Notes: generated by a model not told the origin, from the sequence alone. Numbered from the stretch's first letter, positions 1 to 12,565 are shown. The stretch: 64,000 nucleotides of DNA from Auanema rhodensis (GCA_964057225.1 OZ059898.1:7936001-8000000), one strand, 5' to 3'. Numbers and translations are program-made.

Positions 1-1347
1 ACCAATAAGACGTTTAACTTAAAGTAAATCATAATGTATAACGAGTCTTCTAATTCTAAAATATTTAAGACCATCCGCACAATGTGCTCAGATTATTGAC
101 CTCTCTGTGGGACCAGTTACACAATTAATTTGGGATAAAACGTCCAGTAACGGATTATTAGCTGTAACTCCGAATTCAAGCAAAATTATGGTATGCTTTG
201 ATGCGCATATATAAAGTTAGACTTGCCTTTTTAGGTGATAGACGCTAGCAATGGCGAGGTTGATTCTTTAGGTGCGTGGACAGGTGGATGTATAACCCGG
301 ATTATACCAGCGCCTGATGGAAAACAATTAGCAGTTTTATATATCGGAAATCTCATAAGGTTGACTAAAGTTGAAAAAAAATTATTTTGTTTCTTTTAGA
401 GTCTATGATAGAACTTCGTGGAGTTCTGAGAAGTGGAATAACTTAGATGGGAGAGCAGTTGATGCTGTATGGTCACCAAATGGAGGTAAGTTTTTTTTTC
501 TGACATTTTTTCTATTTTATCATTTTAGATTGCCTTGTTTTTTCCACTGAAAATAGTCATAAGCTTTTCTCTATTTCTTTCACTCGAAAAGAGATAATAA
601 ACGAAGATGGTCGGACAGAGACGTAAGTTTCTATTTCTAGTTTCATATATTTCAGCATTTTTCAGAAAATTAATAGGTGAATCAGTAGCTCAACCAGTGT
701 ATGATGTTAGTGCTGTTGAATTTGATGCATCAGAGCTCAATGTTCTCAACGCAGTGGAAAGACCTATTCAAATTATCGGAGGCGAAGTTCAATCATTATC
801 TTTAAGTCCTGATGGCCAAAGGCTCACTGTTCAATTCAAACGTACGCTCTATCTGTTTTATATTATAAATTTATGTATTTTAGATAATCCAGAGGTTTTC
901 GCTCTATTTGTTGTTGACTGGTATCCAGTTTTAAGGCTTATTCCAATGTATTTTAGGTGTATTTTACCTTTAATCATTTTGTTTTTATAGTGGGTTGGTG
1001 GAAGCTCCCGCTTATGGTAATGTGGTTATATCCCAATTTGTCCCACAGTTCAACTATGGATCACTTCTCTGCATTGTAATCTCCTTTTTTCTTTAATGTC
1101 TGAATTTATTTCTTTGTAGGTTTGGTCTGGTGGTAAAGTACAATATTTACCTTTAGTTTATGGTAATAATGCTTCCTATGGAGTTGCCGGAAATATATTG
1201 GGCTATAATCCTAATAATTCTAATAATTTTAATAACATATCTCTTTATCAACACTCGATTGATAACTCTTTGAGATCCGTTGATCTCTCAATGAGTTTAC
1301 GGGATTCTCTACATAATGAAACAGGTGCTTCCGGTGATAAACATTAA
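1..1347 (+). CDS. AAAS: Aladin (AAAS) nucleoporin, 3' part
   Basis: Aladin is a WD-repeat protein of the nuclear pore complex. The window opens inside a coding exon (1-23), followed by an intron 24-69 and further short-intron exons to the stop TAA at 1345-1347. Spliced translation gives WD-repeat segments that align in order with vertebrate aladin: KPSAQCAQII, VYDRTSWSSEKWNNLDGRA, VWSPNG, LSLSPDGQRLTVQF, and the C-terminal VWSGGKVQYLPLVYG (human equivalent is GWSTGRIAHIPLYF). The C-terminal tail is Asn/Ser-rich. The N-terminal half lies upstream of the window. The gene is tail-to-tail with the centrin gene, about 150 bp between stop codons. Exon joins were made by eye; the family assignment is firm. 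Confidence 0.88.
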
Positions 1348-1498
1348 CTAATTTTTATTTTTTCCGGGTTATTGAAATGCATGTACATTACTATATGGTA
1401 AATTAAAGCTCTAATTGTTTTTCTATATACAAGAGATCTTAAAAAAGCTCAAAAACTAGCTCAAATACAGAACTGAAGAGCAAGCAGAGAAAAAACTA

Positions 1499-2118
1499 TT
1501 AATAAAGACACGTTTTCTTCATAATATCGAAAAACTCCTGTTCATTAACTTTACCATCGGTACTTCCATGAGATGCTTCTTTAATCATATCGTTTAACTC
1601 TTCAATGGCCAAGTCTTCTCCAAGTTCTTTGGCGACCTAGAAATCAATGTAATAATTATGGGTAAAGAAACTTTGTTAATACCTGTTTGAGATTTTCAAC
1701 TGAAATCCACCCTTTTCCTTCTTTATCAAACAAACGGAAAGCACTTCGCATCTCCTCTAACGACTTATCGGTTTCAGTAGTATCTTTTAAAAGGTCCAAG
1801 AACTCTCCAACATCGATAGAATCGGGATCTTCAAATAAGAAGATTAGAGTTTTTAAACATTATACGATTTACTTTCTTGTCCTTTAACGGTTTTAGATTT
1901 CATATCCTTGATCTTTTTAGTCATTGTCTCGATCTGGGCATTTCTAGGATCAAACCCCAAACCTCTCATCACAAGCTAAATAAAATAATATAAAAAATAA
2001 TCAGAAAAAAATAGCCCACTTTAAGATTAGAAATCTTAAGAAGACTGGGTGAATTCGAATCTAGAAGAGCAAAAGCTGCTTCTACTTCCTCTTTGGTTAC
2101 TTGAAGAGAGTTCGACAT
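1499..2118 (-). CDS. Centrin/caltractin-like EF-hand protein with degenerate Ca sites
   Basis: Three exons joined by two short introns. Translation starts [20 protein letters not shown] and ends [16 protein letters not shown], closely matching centrin tails (human: IMKKTSLY). The segments [14 protein letters not shown] and [18 protein letters not shown] are also centrin-like. Centrins are small calmodulin-superfamily proteins of centrioles, nuclear pores and repair complexes. All four EF-hand loops look abnormal: loop 1 reads [12 protein letters not shown], loop 2 has no acidic ladder, loop 3 ([12 protein letters not shown]) ends in Asn instead of Glu, and loop 4 carries an extra residue and lacks the first Asp. 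A splice acceptor (TTGTTTAG) lies three bases before the ATG, fitting trans-splicing or a 5'UTR intron. It is the last gene of the minus-strand cluster. Confidence 0.85.
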
Positions 2119-2121
2119 GAT

Positions 2122-2130
2122 CTAAACAAT
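2122..2130 (-). promoter_or_regulatory. Splice acceptor just before centrin ATG
   Basis: On the minus strand TTGTTTAG is followed by ATC and then ATG. No donor is obvious in the 160 bp back to the stop of the upstream EEF2KMT gene, so this is a candidate spliced-leader acceptor. Confidence 0.45.
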
Positions 2131-2278
2131 AGGTGTAATTAAAAGTTGAAAAAAAGCGAAACAACAATAATAACAGATAATAAGTATTGAGATAATAAAC
2201 TTGTTCAGTTAAAGAAAGAACAGTAAAAAAAATCCTTTAACTAAATATATTATTTAATACGATTTCCTATGTTTATAT

Positions 2279-3452
2279 CTACATGTATAATCTATAAATT
2301 AAAGTTGGAGCATCAACATTAGAGAAAAATGGATACATAGATGTATGATTATGACGACTACGATCACTGAATGAATAGGTAGAATATTGATACGACACTT
2401 CATCTATTTTAATTCCATTTTCTTCTGAAAATAAAAAAAATTGTTGCCATCCAGCTAACGAAAACAGGCAAACCTAATGTATTCCGAAAAGCTTGCAATG
2501 TTTCTGGGTTACGAACAGTACTAGCTACAAAAGCCATAGCTCCTGGTTTTGATGATAATACTTCCCGCAATACAGTACTTAATGGAGGAAGGATGGCTTT
2601 ATCGTAGACAACATCAGCAGCAACAATAATATCCGGAACTTTCTCCAAGTCCTTAATTTGAAAGCTTGACCACTCTAAAGGTATCACATTCACTCGACCA
2701 TTATTCTGCAAAAAAAATAAATATAAAAAATAACCAAATATTATATAATTAGTTTACCTCCATGAAGGATTCAGTGACATTTATCTTTAGTTGTTCCAAA
2801 ACTTTAGGATCGTAATCAGATAAATCTACGCTACATGAAGGAAAAGTTGAAGCTATAGCAATGCCTGTTAATCCACAACCAGCACCCAATTCCAAAATAT
2901 GTTTATCAGAGCAGTCGATGAAAGATGTTACAAGATTAGCTAAGTGGCAAGATGCCTGAATAGCCAGTATGAGATAGAAAAAAAAGAATAAATATACCTG
3001 CCAAATAGAGAGTCCGGTAGTTCCATGACAAAGTTGCTGATTGGATTCACGAATGGCACATCGCACTTTCTTGCCATCGTCGGTGAGATAGAGGCGATAT
3101 GAAAACTCATCGGAGTCACTCATGCATTGTGCAACTGCATCATAAATCTCATCAGGGACCTCGAGCTCTGCTGCTTCTGCCTATATTCGAAGATTGATAT
3201 ACTGTCGCAAAGCAAAAACACACTAATGCCATAAGCTCTTTGAACAAGCTTCTTCGGAAACTCTGACGAACAGGTCTACGATCAAGAATGTGGCTGTTTA
3301 CTACATGAGATATAACATCTAATCTATCTACGCATTTTGCAACTATTTCAGTCGGTATTTTAGTTCCAGAAAAATAGCATCTAGTGAAAACAATAATTTC
3401 CTGAAAATATTATCGTTGCAGTGAAGCAAATTTAACATCTAACCTCTGGCAT
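2279..3452 (-). CDS. EEF2KMT: EEF2KMT/FAM86 lysine methyltransferase (eEF2-specific type)
   Basis: Seven-beta-strand SAM-dependent methyltransferase of the FAM86 family; the human and yeast members trimethylate one lysine of elongation factor 2. Visible motifs in order: GTTGLSIWQ, the SAM-binding motif ELGAGCGLTGIAIA, VLEQLKINV, the acidic post-motif AADVVYD, and the family signature STVRNPETLQAFRNTL. The last intron uses the GGTTTG donor after FRNTLE, giving a C-terminus EENGIKIDEVSYQYST and a stop at 2279-2281; reading through that intron would give a premature, non-homologous end. The start chosen (MPEEIIVFTRC) is the only ATG in frame in its exon. The N-terminus aligns weakly with human FAM86. 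It starts 22 nt after the LYRM1 stop. Confidence 0.83.
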
Positions 3453-3474
3453 GTCTTTGAATAAAAAACCAGTC
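3453..3474 (-). promoter_or_regulatory. 22-nt LYRM1-EEF2KMT intercistronic junction with acceptor
   Basis: Between the LYRM1 stop and the EEF2KMT ATG the minus strand has a T-rich run and an AG two bases before the ATG (TTTTTTATTCAAAG, then AC, then ATG). This resembles a nematode trans-splice acceptor. There is no room for a separate promoter. Confidence 0.45.
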
Positions 3475-3940
3475 TCATTCTCTATTCCGTCTATTGAGCT
3501 TGTTATAGAGTTTTTCAACGGACCGGACGTCTAAATGTGTAAGATGTTCAGTTATAAAATAGCAATAAACTAACTATAAGCTGTTTGAGGAGGGAGATAC
3601 TCTGGTCGCTCATATGGAATACCGTAATGTTCAGCTTGAACCAAACGTTGCTCACACTTGTAAATTAACTTACCAATCTGATTTATATCAGACACCTTCA
3701 AGAATTATTCAACTAATTCTAATAACGTAATGAACTCACAGTTTTATTTTCACGGAAAGTCTGTTTTGCTTCTGCGATAATCTCAGCTCTTTCTAAGGAT
3801 GTACTGACTGGATCATGAGCGTTCCAAGTTTTACCTAAAAACATTATATAAAATTGACATCATAATAATTTCTTACCTAGGTTTAGAACTTGTTTGTAAA
3901 GTTGTAGAACGCGTTTTCTATGCGAGAACACGGAAGACAT
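3475..3940 (-). CDS. LYRM1: LYRM1-like mitochondrial LYR-motif protein
   Basis: Small Complex1_LYR family protein. The start MSSVFSHRKRVLQLYKQVLN carries the LYR-type motif as LYK. It is followed by the family Phe motif in AKQTFRENKTVSD and by EHYGIPYERPEYLPP, matching human LYRM1 (LHYKIPYPRPIHLPP). Family members usually bind the acyl-carrier protein and support mitochondrial Fe-S or respiratory-complex assembly; LYRM1 itself is less well defined. Splicing a 44-nt intron (3531-3574, donor GTTAGT, acceptor TTTAG) extends the C-terminus with VRSVEKLYNKLNR, which resembles human LRSQEKLRKLSK. That supports the stop at 3475-3477 rather than the in-intron TAG at 3570-3572. The gene lies 245 bp after the ARFGEF3 stop. 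Confidence 0.82.
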
Positions 3941-4185
3941 ACATGCAATTTCAGTTTAAAGTTGAAACACCCTCGGTGATCTGTTGAGTAGAACTACACA
4001 GTTGATTGTAAAAACAGTGCATTGAAATAATCAATAGGAAAAAACTAAACTAATTGAAACTTCCGCTAATAAAAATCTTTTATATAGAATGAATATATGC
4101 TTATGGCTATATAAACTGAGAAATGAAAGATCATTAAAAAGAGTCATGATATGAAATGATAGGAAATATGAAAAAAAGTTGAAAA

Positions 4186-7100
4186 TTAAGCAGATTCGAT
4201 AGTAATATTACTTAGAATTTCTAATAGCTGAACGGCTAATTCTCTAACAGACATATCTGGAGAGGAAATAATCAATTTCTTAGCTGATGGGAGAAGAATG
4301 GAAAAAAATTCTTTCATTTCATTGGCAGGTAGATCAAGAAGAAGCTGGAACGGTGCCAAACAAATATCCCGATATGCGAGAAGACGATAAGAATCCGGAT
4401 CGGTCTTTACGAAATATGGATTATCGGTTAAGTTTATCATAAAAACACCTGAACTGATTCTACTGGTTCACTTGAACTGGAATTTATCACGCTCATGAAT
4501 GGATTTTGCCGTTCAATTACTGGTTTCTTGATCGGACGATTAGTTCGAAAAGCTAAAGCACGTATGAAACCTCAACGAAATACATGATAGTAACCTGAAT
4601 ATATATCAGCAATTTCATTTTCAGTGACAACTTTATATAGTTTATCGGCATCTATCTCAACCAATCGAAAATCCAGATGCTAAAAACAAACTGTGATTTT
4701 GAAGCGACTAACGTCAAGTGTGCGTGATTCGATTACTAAGTGACAAAAAAGGAAAACTAACTTGTGTGCGATGCTCACGCATAGCTACAGCCATTCTTCT
4801 AAAAGCAGTTCCACTCTCTATTCTCTTGAATTCAGCTATAATCATATCTAAAGAACGACCTAACTGATGCATAGCTTCAGTACTCCTGCAAAATACAATG
4901 TTGGGAAAATTTGTAAAAATAAAATTTAGTTACTTCGTCATTCTTGCTTGATGAAATAGAGATACAACTTTAATCAAACCAGCAGAAACCAACTGCTTGA
5001 ATAAATTTGGATGTTCTAAATCGCTACATTTGGAAATACAAGCAATAGCTGTAACACTATGATCAAATTCTCTTGCAACCTGAAAGATTTAAGTTTTAAG
5101 AAAATTTAGTTTTAAAATTACTTGGAAAGAAGCATCAAGACAATAATATAGCGAACATCTTGTAGCATTAGTAATTTTCTCTAAAACCTTAAACATTTTG
5201 TCCAGTTATTATTATTCTTTATTTAATTTTAAAATATACTTTTAATGAAGCTGCTTGAGAGAGTACACGAGTCATTTGATGAGGTATTGTTGTTGGAGAA
5301 AGTAATGAACCTATCAATTGCAAAATGACTTGATGTGCTAAAAGCGAGGACACAACATGTTGTAGAGAAATTCTGAAAAAGAAGAAAAAAAAAGAAATTT
5401 CAATTTAAACCGAAGTTTATACCTAAAACGATGTCCATTATTGATGAAAATGAAATCATTGCGACGAGGAGTAGGTGGTTGCTGATCAGCAGATTCTACA
5501 TCCTCTTCATCGGAACTATCTTGATCAAATGTACTTTTCTTCTGTACTTCCACATAAAACACCTAATAAGACATTTATATATTGATTATTTAAAATAATT
5601 TATTTAACCTGTTCAGCTAGAACTCGATCCATCATTGTAATGCTAGCTGTTTTATCAATCAACAATCCACTATCACCGTTACAACGTTCAGCAGTCTCCG
5701 ATGTTACAAGTGAGGTTAGAAGTCTTATTGGATGCAATGTCACAGAGCTAAACACTTAAGGATTATCTTGGTGATTTTGAAGTACAAACCATCCATCCCA
5801 CAGTGCTTTTTGTAAAATAGTCCATTGAAGTTCATTAAAGTTTGCTGAAGTAGTAGAGAGATGACGCAAACATGCTGCACCAACACGACTAAAATCGTTT
5901 GGCTGTCCTGAACATTCTACAGCAACACGACATCCATCAGCCAAAAGTCTGCTGCTCCAAGGAGAATCTGCATATTCAAATATATATTTGATTTGATGAG
6001 TAAAGAAACCTTCATGACCAGTTATAAATTCCAAAACAATTTCTGTACATGTGCCCAAAGCTTGCTTAATATTTCGGCACTCATCCGCTTCTTTCGGACG
6101 TCTAAGCCATTTCTGAACATATGGGAAAAGAAGTGCTGACACACAGAATGCAGCAGTATCAAATCCTAAATATGGAGAGCAAAATACATGTAAACAAGGA
6201 AGAAACGAACCAAAATCTGTGTCTCGAATAGATATCAGCAGTTGATGGATGGACCGCAACAAAGGCGGCTGAACAGATGAAGGAGCAGTAACAAGTGTGC
6301 CACAAAGCTAAACATTCCAATATGGAATAATTCATATGAAAAATAGTTCAAAAAACAAAATAATAGTAACTTAAGAACGCTCACATGCTCAAAGAAAGTC
6401 AAAACAAGCTCAATAGAGGCTGTTTCGTGACAGGCTTTATCTATCCATGAGAGTTCACCACGTGGTACTAAAAACTAGTTGAAAACTTGCCAAAAATATA
6501 AATTTACCATCAAGTTTTCCATCAAGTTTTATGGGACTGGGATCACCTGGATTGTGTGCATAATAACCAGGATCAACAATGGCAGATAACGCTGGAATCA
6601 AAGGAAGGGTTTCAAGTAAACAGTTAACTTGATCATCTACTTCATCTATACTATTAATTCTCAAATCAGCTCTAAAAAAATATAAATTTTGAAATAAAAT
6701 TCATTGAAAATACCTATGAAGCAAATTATGACTAGGACTATGAGGAGTTCTATAAAGATTTAATAAAACAGCATAGGTTGGTTGAATTAAGTGTAATGCT
6801 GCTTCAGATAGTTGACTATCCAGTTCTGTGGTTTCAGTTGATTGTAAGAAATGAATAATACATGCAAAACAGTCCAAAAGTGACCAAGATAGAATACCAC
6901 TGAAAAAAGTAAAAAGATTAAATATATGTTTATAACTTATAGAATAGTTAACAAACCATTTTTTGATATTAAGATATGTACTTATGACATCCAACACAGT
7001 CCAATGAACACTGGCATCTTCAATTGACGATGTTCGAACTGCTCGTAATGTACCAAAAAGAGGTTTCCATGCTAAATCATTCAGGATATTCGCTTAGATT

Positions 7101-10100
7101 TTAATAAAATCTCAACCTGATCGTAATGTATCCGATTTTGTTCGCACATAATCTGATAAACATAAGACGAGTTGTTGACGAGTTTCAGGTGTACAAAGTT
7201 CTGAGCATACAATTGACTGTAAAACAGATGGTTTGGTGGCATATATTGGAAAATATTACTTGGAATGGAACAAGTAGCATTTGATTAAAGCACATTCCGT
7301 TAGATTCTGCTACCAGTAAAGATGAAACACTTTCAGCTAATGCTGTAACTCCTGATCTTGATTCATCAGCACAACATGATATCTGTAAAATTAAGGATTT
7401 GAGTTGTTTTAGTAGACATACGAACCTGAGTGAAATGAGCACCAACTACGGGCCAAACAAGCATTTGATGAACTAATGGTCTAGAGTGTAAGAAACTTAG
7501 AATTTCCGAAATCTGTAAAATGAAAAGAACAGAATATCATATTGTATATGTATGTATATAATAGATCTTACTCGAGATAGTAGATTAACAGGTGGACTGA
7601 GAGCTGGAGCCTTTTGATCCGAATAAATAATACGATTCTCACTAGCATTTACTAACGAAACGCATAAATCTCGAAGAGATTTCAGATCAAGTTGACGACC
7701 ACAAAGTGAATAGAATCTGATAAAAATACTTAATGAAAATGATTCTTTTTAAGTTCTAACCTATCAACTTTAGCTATTAATACAGCTAAAGCTTTATTAA
7801 TCCCATCTCTATCTAATTCCTTATCACCGAGCATGTATTCAATACTTCGTTCACTAAATGCAACTCCCTAAAATGAATAAAAATTATTATTTGGTTAAGA
7901 TATTAATTCCTACTTCATCATTTTTTGGTTCAGGTTTCTCTTCAATTTTTTTGCGACCAAATGAAAATTTCTGAGGTTTTTCATAACACAATGCTCCATA
8001 AATGTATTTTTCTAATTCCCATACATATTCAGTACATCTAAATATATAAATATAGTTTAAATATACAAATAGTATAGTATAACTAACCGTATTACATGCT
8101 TCCAACATTCAGGAGCATGTAGAGCTACAAATGCATGATCTAAAATCATTTGCATGCTTAGTAAATCTATTCGACTAACAATAGAAAATCTGAAAAGTTT
8201 TAATTATGAATTTCTATCTGATCGTATATAAAACCTTTTTTGTTCTTCAGCAGTTGCAGATGTACGAAGTTCTTCTAAATCGCATGAAGCTTCTACAAGC
8301 TTTTCAAATATCCAACCACATCTTTCGCCTAATTCTACAAATATTTTCAATTAAATATAAGAAAAAAACTTAAATTAAGAAATTTTAATACCTAAATCAA
8401 GTGCAACATTAGTTAAAACTTGCATTCCGTGAATGGAATGCTCAATTCCTTCAGCAATTTTTTGTCGTGCACAACGTCTTTCTAAAAAAAATAGCGTGTA
8501 AATATATATTTAAGAAATATTTTAAGCTAAACCTTGAACTCCAAGGAACGTTGATAAAATGCTAACTATACAATCCCAACTAGCTGTTACTAGCCATCTA
8601 GTAGCTAATCTTTCTAAATAATTAAAAAATTAAGAAATTAAATGAAAAAATATTAAAACCTTCATATGGTTGTTTTGAAGGACCTTGTGAAATTGTCTTT
8701 AATCGCTCAACATCCGATAATAATTTATTATCAAAACCATCATAATCTATAATAATTATATTTTATATGAAATAACTATAATGATATTTGCACCTCGTAT
8801 AACATCACGAAGTGCTCCAGTTAAGCTAAAGCTATCTTGATATTCACAAATATGTTGATAAACTTTTTCCAACCAACTTTCACTAACATATACTATACAA
8901 CCACTTGATAGAATTGATTCTTTAAACTTTTCCTATAATAAATATTTAATATTATATATTATTAACTATATATATATAGAAATACCCAAGTTATTTTATT
9001 AGGACCACGTAAACCTAAACTAAGAGATGCATATGCAGTCAAATAGATAGCATCAGTATTTAGAAATTCTTGTTGAACTTTAGATTTTGCTTTAAATACT
9101 TCATTATGAACAGCCGAAAAATCTATAAAGAAATGGATATATATATATATATATATATATATAGTTGATGTATCATCTACTTACCACTGTAGAATGCTGT
9201 AGCAAAATCTAAAATAGCATTATCTATTATCAATGTTGATTTCTCTTTTTCCCATTCAATTATTTTATCAAGTAAACAATCAGCAAACTTTTTTGCTGTT
9301 ACTTTTTCACTCTAAATATTAGATTTATAAATTATATAAAATATTAATTTGTTTATACTGATTCATCATATTCTGTGCTTCTACGTTGAAATATTGGTTT
9401 GCATGGACCATCAGATTCATCTGTTGAATTCATACCGAACTTCTTAGTAAGTTTCTTTAAAGTTGCCGAAATTTCCTTAATATCTTCAACCGTGTTTACG
9501 ATTCTAGGAACTAGCTTACATCTTCGGCATAATCTTGGACCTCTTCCGCAGTTTCAGAAGTGATATCAGATGTCTGCCTATCAGTAGACGGGCGTGGACT
9601 TGAATTACCCAAATCAGATCGTGCAGTAAAGCCTAATATTTGAATTTAATTTTAAATAAAAATCAGTATATTATACTTTTAACTGATGCTTCAGGTAATG
9701 TTTGAAACATTTCTTTGAGTCGAGTACGTGTTGTAGAATCCATAATTTGTGTGGATCGGGAATAATCTAATATTCCTTGTAACTAGAAAAACATAAAATA
9801 TTAGAATATATTAGATAATATAAGGAAATAACCATAAATCCACATGTTCTAACAGAATCTAGTGCAATTTCAAAGCTAGGATCTGCTGTTTCAAAAATAC
9901 AAACAACAATCATTCGCCATAATGATAACGAACGATCTCGGGCAGCAGCTGATACTAAATCACCTATTCGACGAGGATCTGATACAATCTAAAAGAATAA
10001 CGAATAACATAAAATATATAATATATAACTTACTTTTCGAATAACTTTAATTGCTTCTGAGCGTTGTTCAATTTTTGGATATAAAAATGCTTTATGAAGT

Positions 10101-11687
10101 AATGCTTCTAAAGAGCTAGCAACTGATGGTATACCAGCCATGATTCGGATTAATTGCTCCAAAATTCTATAAACAATTTATAATATTTTTGTTATAAAAG
10201 CGTAAAATATACTGATAAAGTGCTCGATTGGCATCAGGATTTGCTATAACTGATGGACTCAATGGAAATTTATTCATCTGTCCTTGTCCCATTGGTTCTT
10301 CAGTACTAACAGTAATAGTAGTTGTACTTGATATATTTTTATCTGGAACTCCAAGAAGTCGTATCATCAAAGGACATAATTTTTCCCTTTAAAGTATAAA
10401 TTAAATATAAAATATAATTATATAATTACCATAAAAGATTAACAAATGGTATATGACTTTGAATTGTAATTGGCTGTGAAGCTAATAAAGCATTCATGGC
10501 GTCAAAGATGACAACACTTTGATCATTAGATGTAGTCATTTGGTCAAGTTTCATACAATAACTTTCCAAAAGTTTTGTAACATCTAAGTATATAGCTATC
10601 TTATCTTGTGATTCATCCTTAAATAAAGTTATATATGTTCATATAAATCTAAATAATAGGTTACAGATGCAGCATATCTATTGAAGAAATATGAAGTAAT
10701 GGATTGTGAAACTGAAGCACGGGCTGATACTCTTACTGATTCTTCTCGTGAAGCACCAAATACACGCATACATAACTAAAATTATTGTTTATTACAAACA
10801 AAATTAGTTTTCTTTTAGAAATACTTCTAATGCTTCTTCAACTTCTTGTAATGATATTCTTAATTCAGTAGAACATATCATTTCCACTAAAAGCTTAAAA
10901 TTTTAAAAAATTAGTTGAATCATAAATAGTTCTCATAAACCGTTAAGCAATAACATTGAAGTTGTGTTGACCATTGTGCTATTCCAGTCATTGAATGTAG
11001 AACCTGAAACATCTCTTCTATATGAGATGAATGGAAAAACATGTTGCCACCTGGGTTGGAAGATTATGCTGTGGATTTTCAATGGATGCGGAATGATACC
11101 GTTGATCTCGAAGTAGAACCTAAGAAGACGCCATGTTATTTGTTTATTTGTCATATAATTTAAAGGAAATTTATTAAAAACAAACCTGCACTGCATCAAC
11201 AGCATAATGAGCTGTTTTTTCATTTCCATGATCGAAGGCTAGCTCAATAGCTGATAAACATTTGTCCCTAAGATAGGGAATTGGAACATCACCATGCTCA
11301 ATTGAATTCTTGATAGCTTCTAAACAATATAAATAATATTAAAGTACATAGAACTGATAATAATCTATTTTAATTAGTTAGTAATAATTATAAAGTACGG
11401 TATTGATATATGAATTATAATAGAGATTTGTCAGATGTTTTCATATATTATGGAAAAATAAATATTTTCATTCAAATCATATCAGAAACTCATTAAAATT
11501 GTCAATTAGCATGGCTTCACAAGCATTAATGACTATTTTGGTCTAAAATGGGCCAAAAAAGCCGCGGAAAAAAATATGTTGAGGATCAAGAGTTACACAA
11601 TAATTTCATACCTTTGGCACTAGCTACAGCTTCTTTAATTTGGGCATTTTTTGATGATGAAGCTATTCCGTTCAGAGCTGTTTCCAT
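4186..11687 (-). CDS. ARFGEF3: ARFGEF3/BIG3-like large HEAT-repeat protein
   Basis: Large gene with roughly 25 or more short introns, perhaps 1,900-2,000 residues (human about 2,177). Exon 1 (11612-11687) encodes METALNGIASSSKNAQIKEA and joins across a 292-bp intron to EAIKNSIEHGDVPIPYLRDK, matching the human N-terminus (ALETL...IPPHVLREKCL). Further matches to human ARFGEF3: HVIRCTEYVWELE (HVFRVCEYVGTLE), TVLDVISTYLNIKN (PVFDVFEAFLNTDN), VVSSLLAHQVILQ (IVVSLLSHQVLLQ), and FQVAREFDHS (YRTAREFDTS). In mammals this member regulates secretory-granule biogenesis and lacks a functional Sec7 exchange site; I see no Sec7 catalytic motif here. An in-frame TAA near 5757 lies inside a 42-nt intron (5748-5789). 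First gene of the minus-strand cluster. Confidence 0.85.
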
Positions 11688-11708
11688 TATTGGACATTCA
11701 GTAAGCGC

Positions 11709-11727
11709 TACGCGACCGCTTCGCGTA
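11709..11727. promoter_or_regulatory. GC-rich perfect inverted repeat upstream of ARFGEF3
   Basis: TACGCGA, spacer CCGCT, TCGCGTA: 7-bp perfect arms, 22 bp upstream of the ARFGEF3 ATG. Unusual in DNA this AT-rich; may be a promoter or 5'UTR element. Confidence 0.45.
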
Positions 11728-12541
11728 CTGGGCCGAATGATGAAAAGCTTGAGAAAGGGGTGGCAAGCCTTGAGGGCATGAAAAGAGAGTGGTGGCCATA
11801 CAAGGATGAGGATGTGGAGAGCAAGAGAGATAGAGATCGAACGCTCTACTAGGGAAGAGGAAGAGAAGAGCAAATGAGATGAGAGACTAGAAGAAACCGT
11901 GATGAAAAGGCATTCGTGCCTAAAAGTTGAGAGAGATGAAAAGTAATTACAAACAGATATATATATCTATATATATTTTTCCTAACTTAAAGTATATGTA
12001 TCCCTTTTAAATTTATATTAATTATTTATTTATTCAAATAAAAAGAAATAATTTTTTTTTAAAACAAAAATTCAAAAATCAAAAGTTATCTGATAAACAG
12101 ATTTTTTTATTTAATTTTTGATATTTACAGTTAATTAAATGTGTTATTATCCTGGGAATATTGATGGAAGTTATGAAAGATGTTTTTTCATAATTTTACT
12201 AAGTTGAGAGAGAAAGAGAAAGAAAGGTATAACAGATTATTACGTTTACATCTTCATCTCATTAGATCTATTCAATAAATACGGTAATTCGTTTAAATGA
12301 TCTAGAAAGTTTTTGAATTTTTTGAAAACTTCGGATGAATTAAAGTTTATTAAAGAAAAAACCTTTTTAGTATCTTATTAATAAGAAAAAAACGTAGGTG
12401 GTTGAAGCTTTTTAAGAAAAAAATGAAAAAGCGGAATGCTTGAAGATTGAATATGAATCTATTATCAATAATATGAAAAATGGAGATATAATTGAAATGA
12501 ATTTGAAGCATAATGAGCAGGTTTGAACAAGTTTATGAACA

Positions 12542-12565
12542 TTCTTCTTCTTCTTCTTCTTCTTC
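12542..12565. repeat. (TTC)n microsatellite
   Basis: Uninterrupted run of about eight TTC units in intergenic DNA. Confidence 0.9.

Noticed and set aside
2409-2480. EEF2KMT ending FFIFRRKWN
   Set aside because: That end is read through an intron; splicing from the earlier GGTTTG donor gives a continuous, family-like C-terminus.
3570-3572. TAG as the LYRM1 stop
   Set aside because: It lies in a 44-nt GT-AG intron whose removal gives a C-terminus resembling human LYRM1; kept only as an intron-retention alternative.
5756-5790. In-frame stop in ARFGEF3 (possible pseudogene)
   Set aside because: A 42-nt GT-AG intron (5748-5789) removes it and restores alignment with human ARFGEF3 (ALWDG...SVTLHPIRLL versus ALQDAFSATLKPVKDLL).
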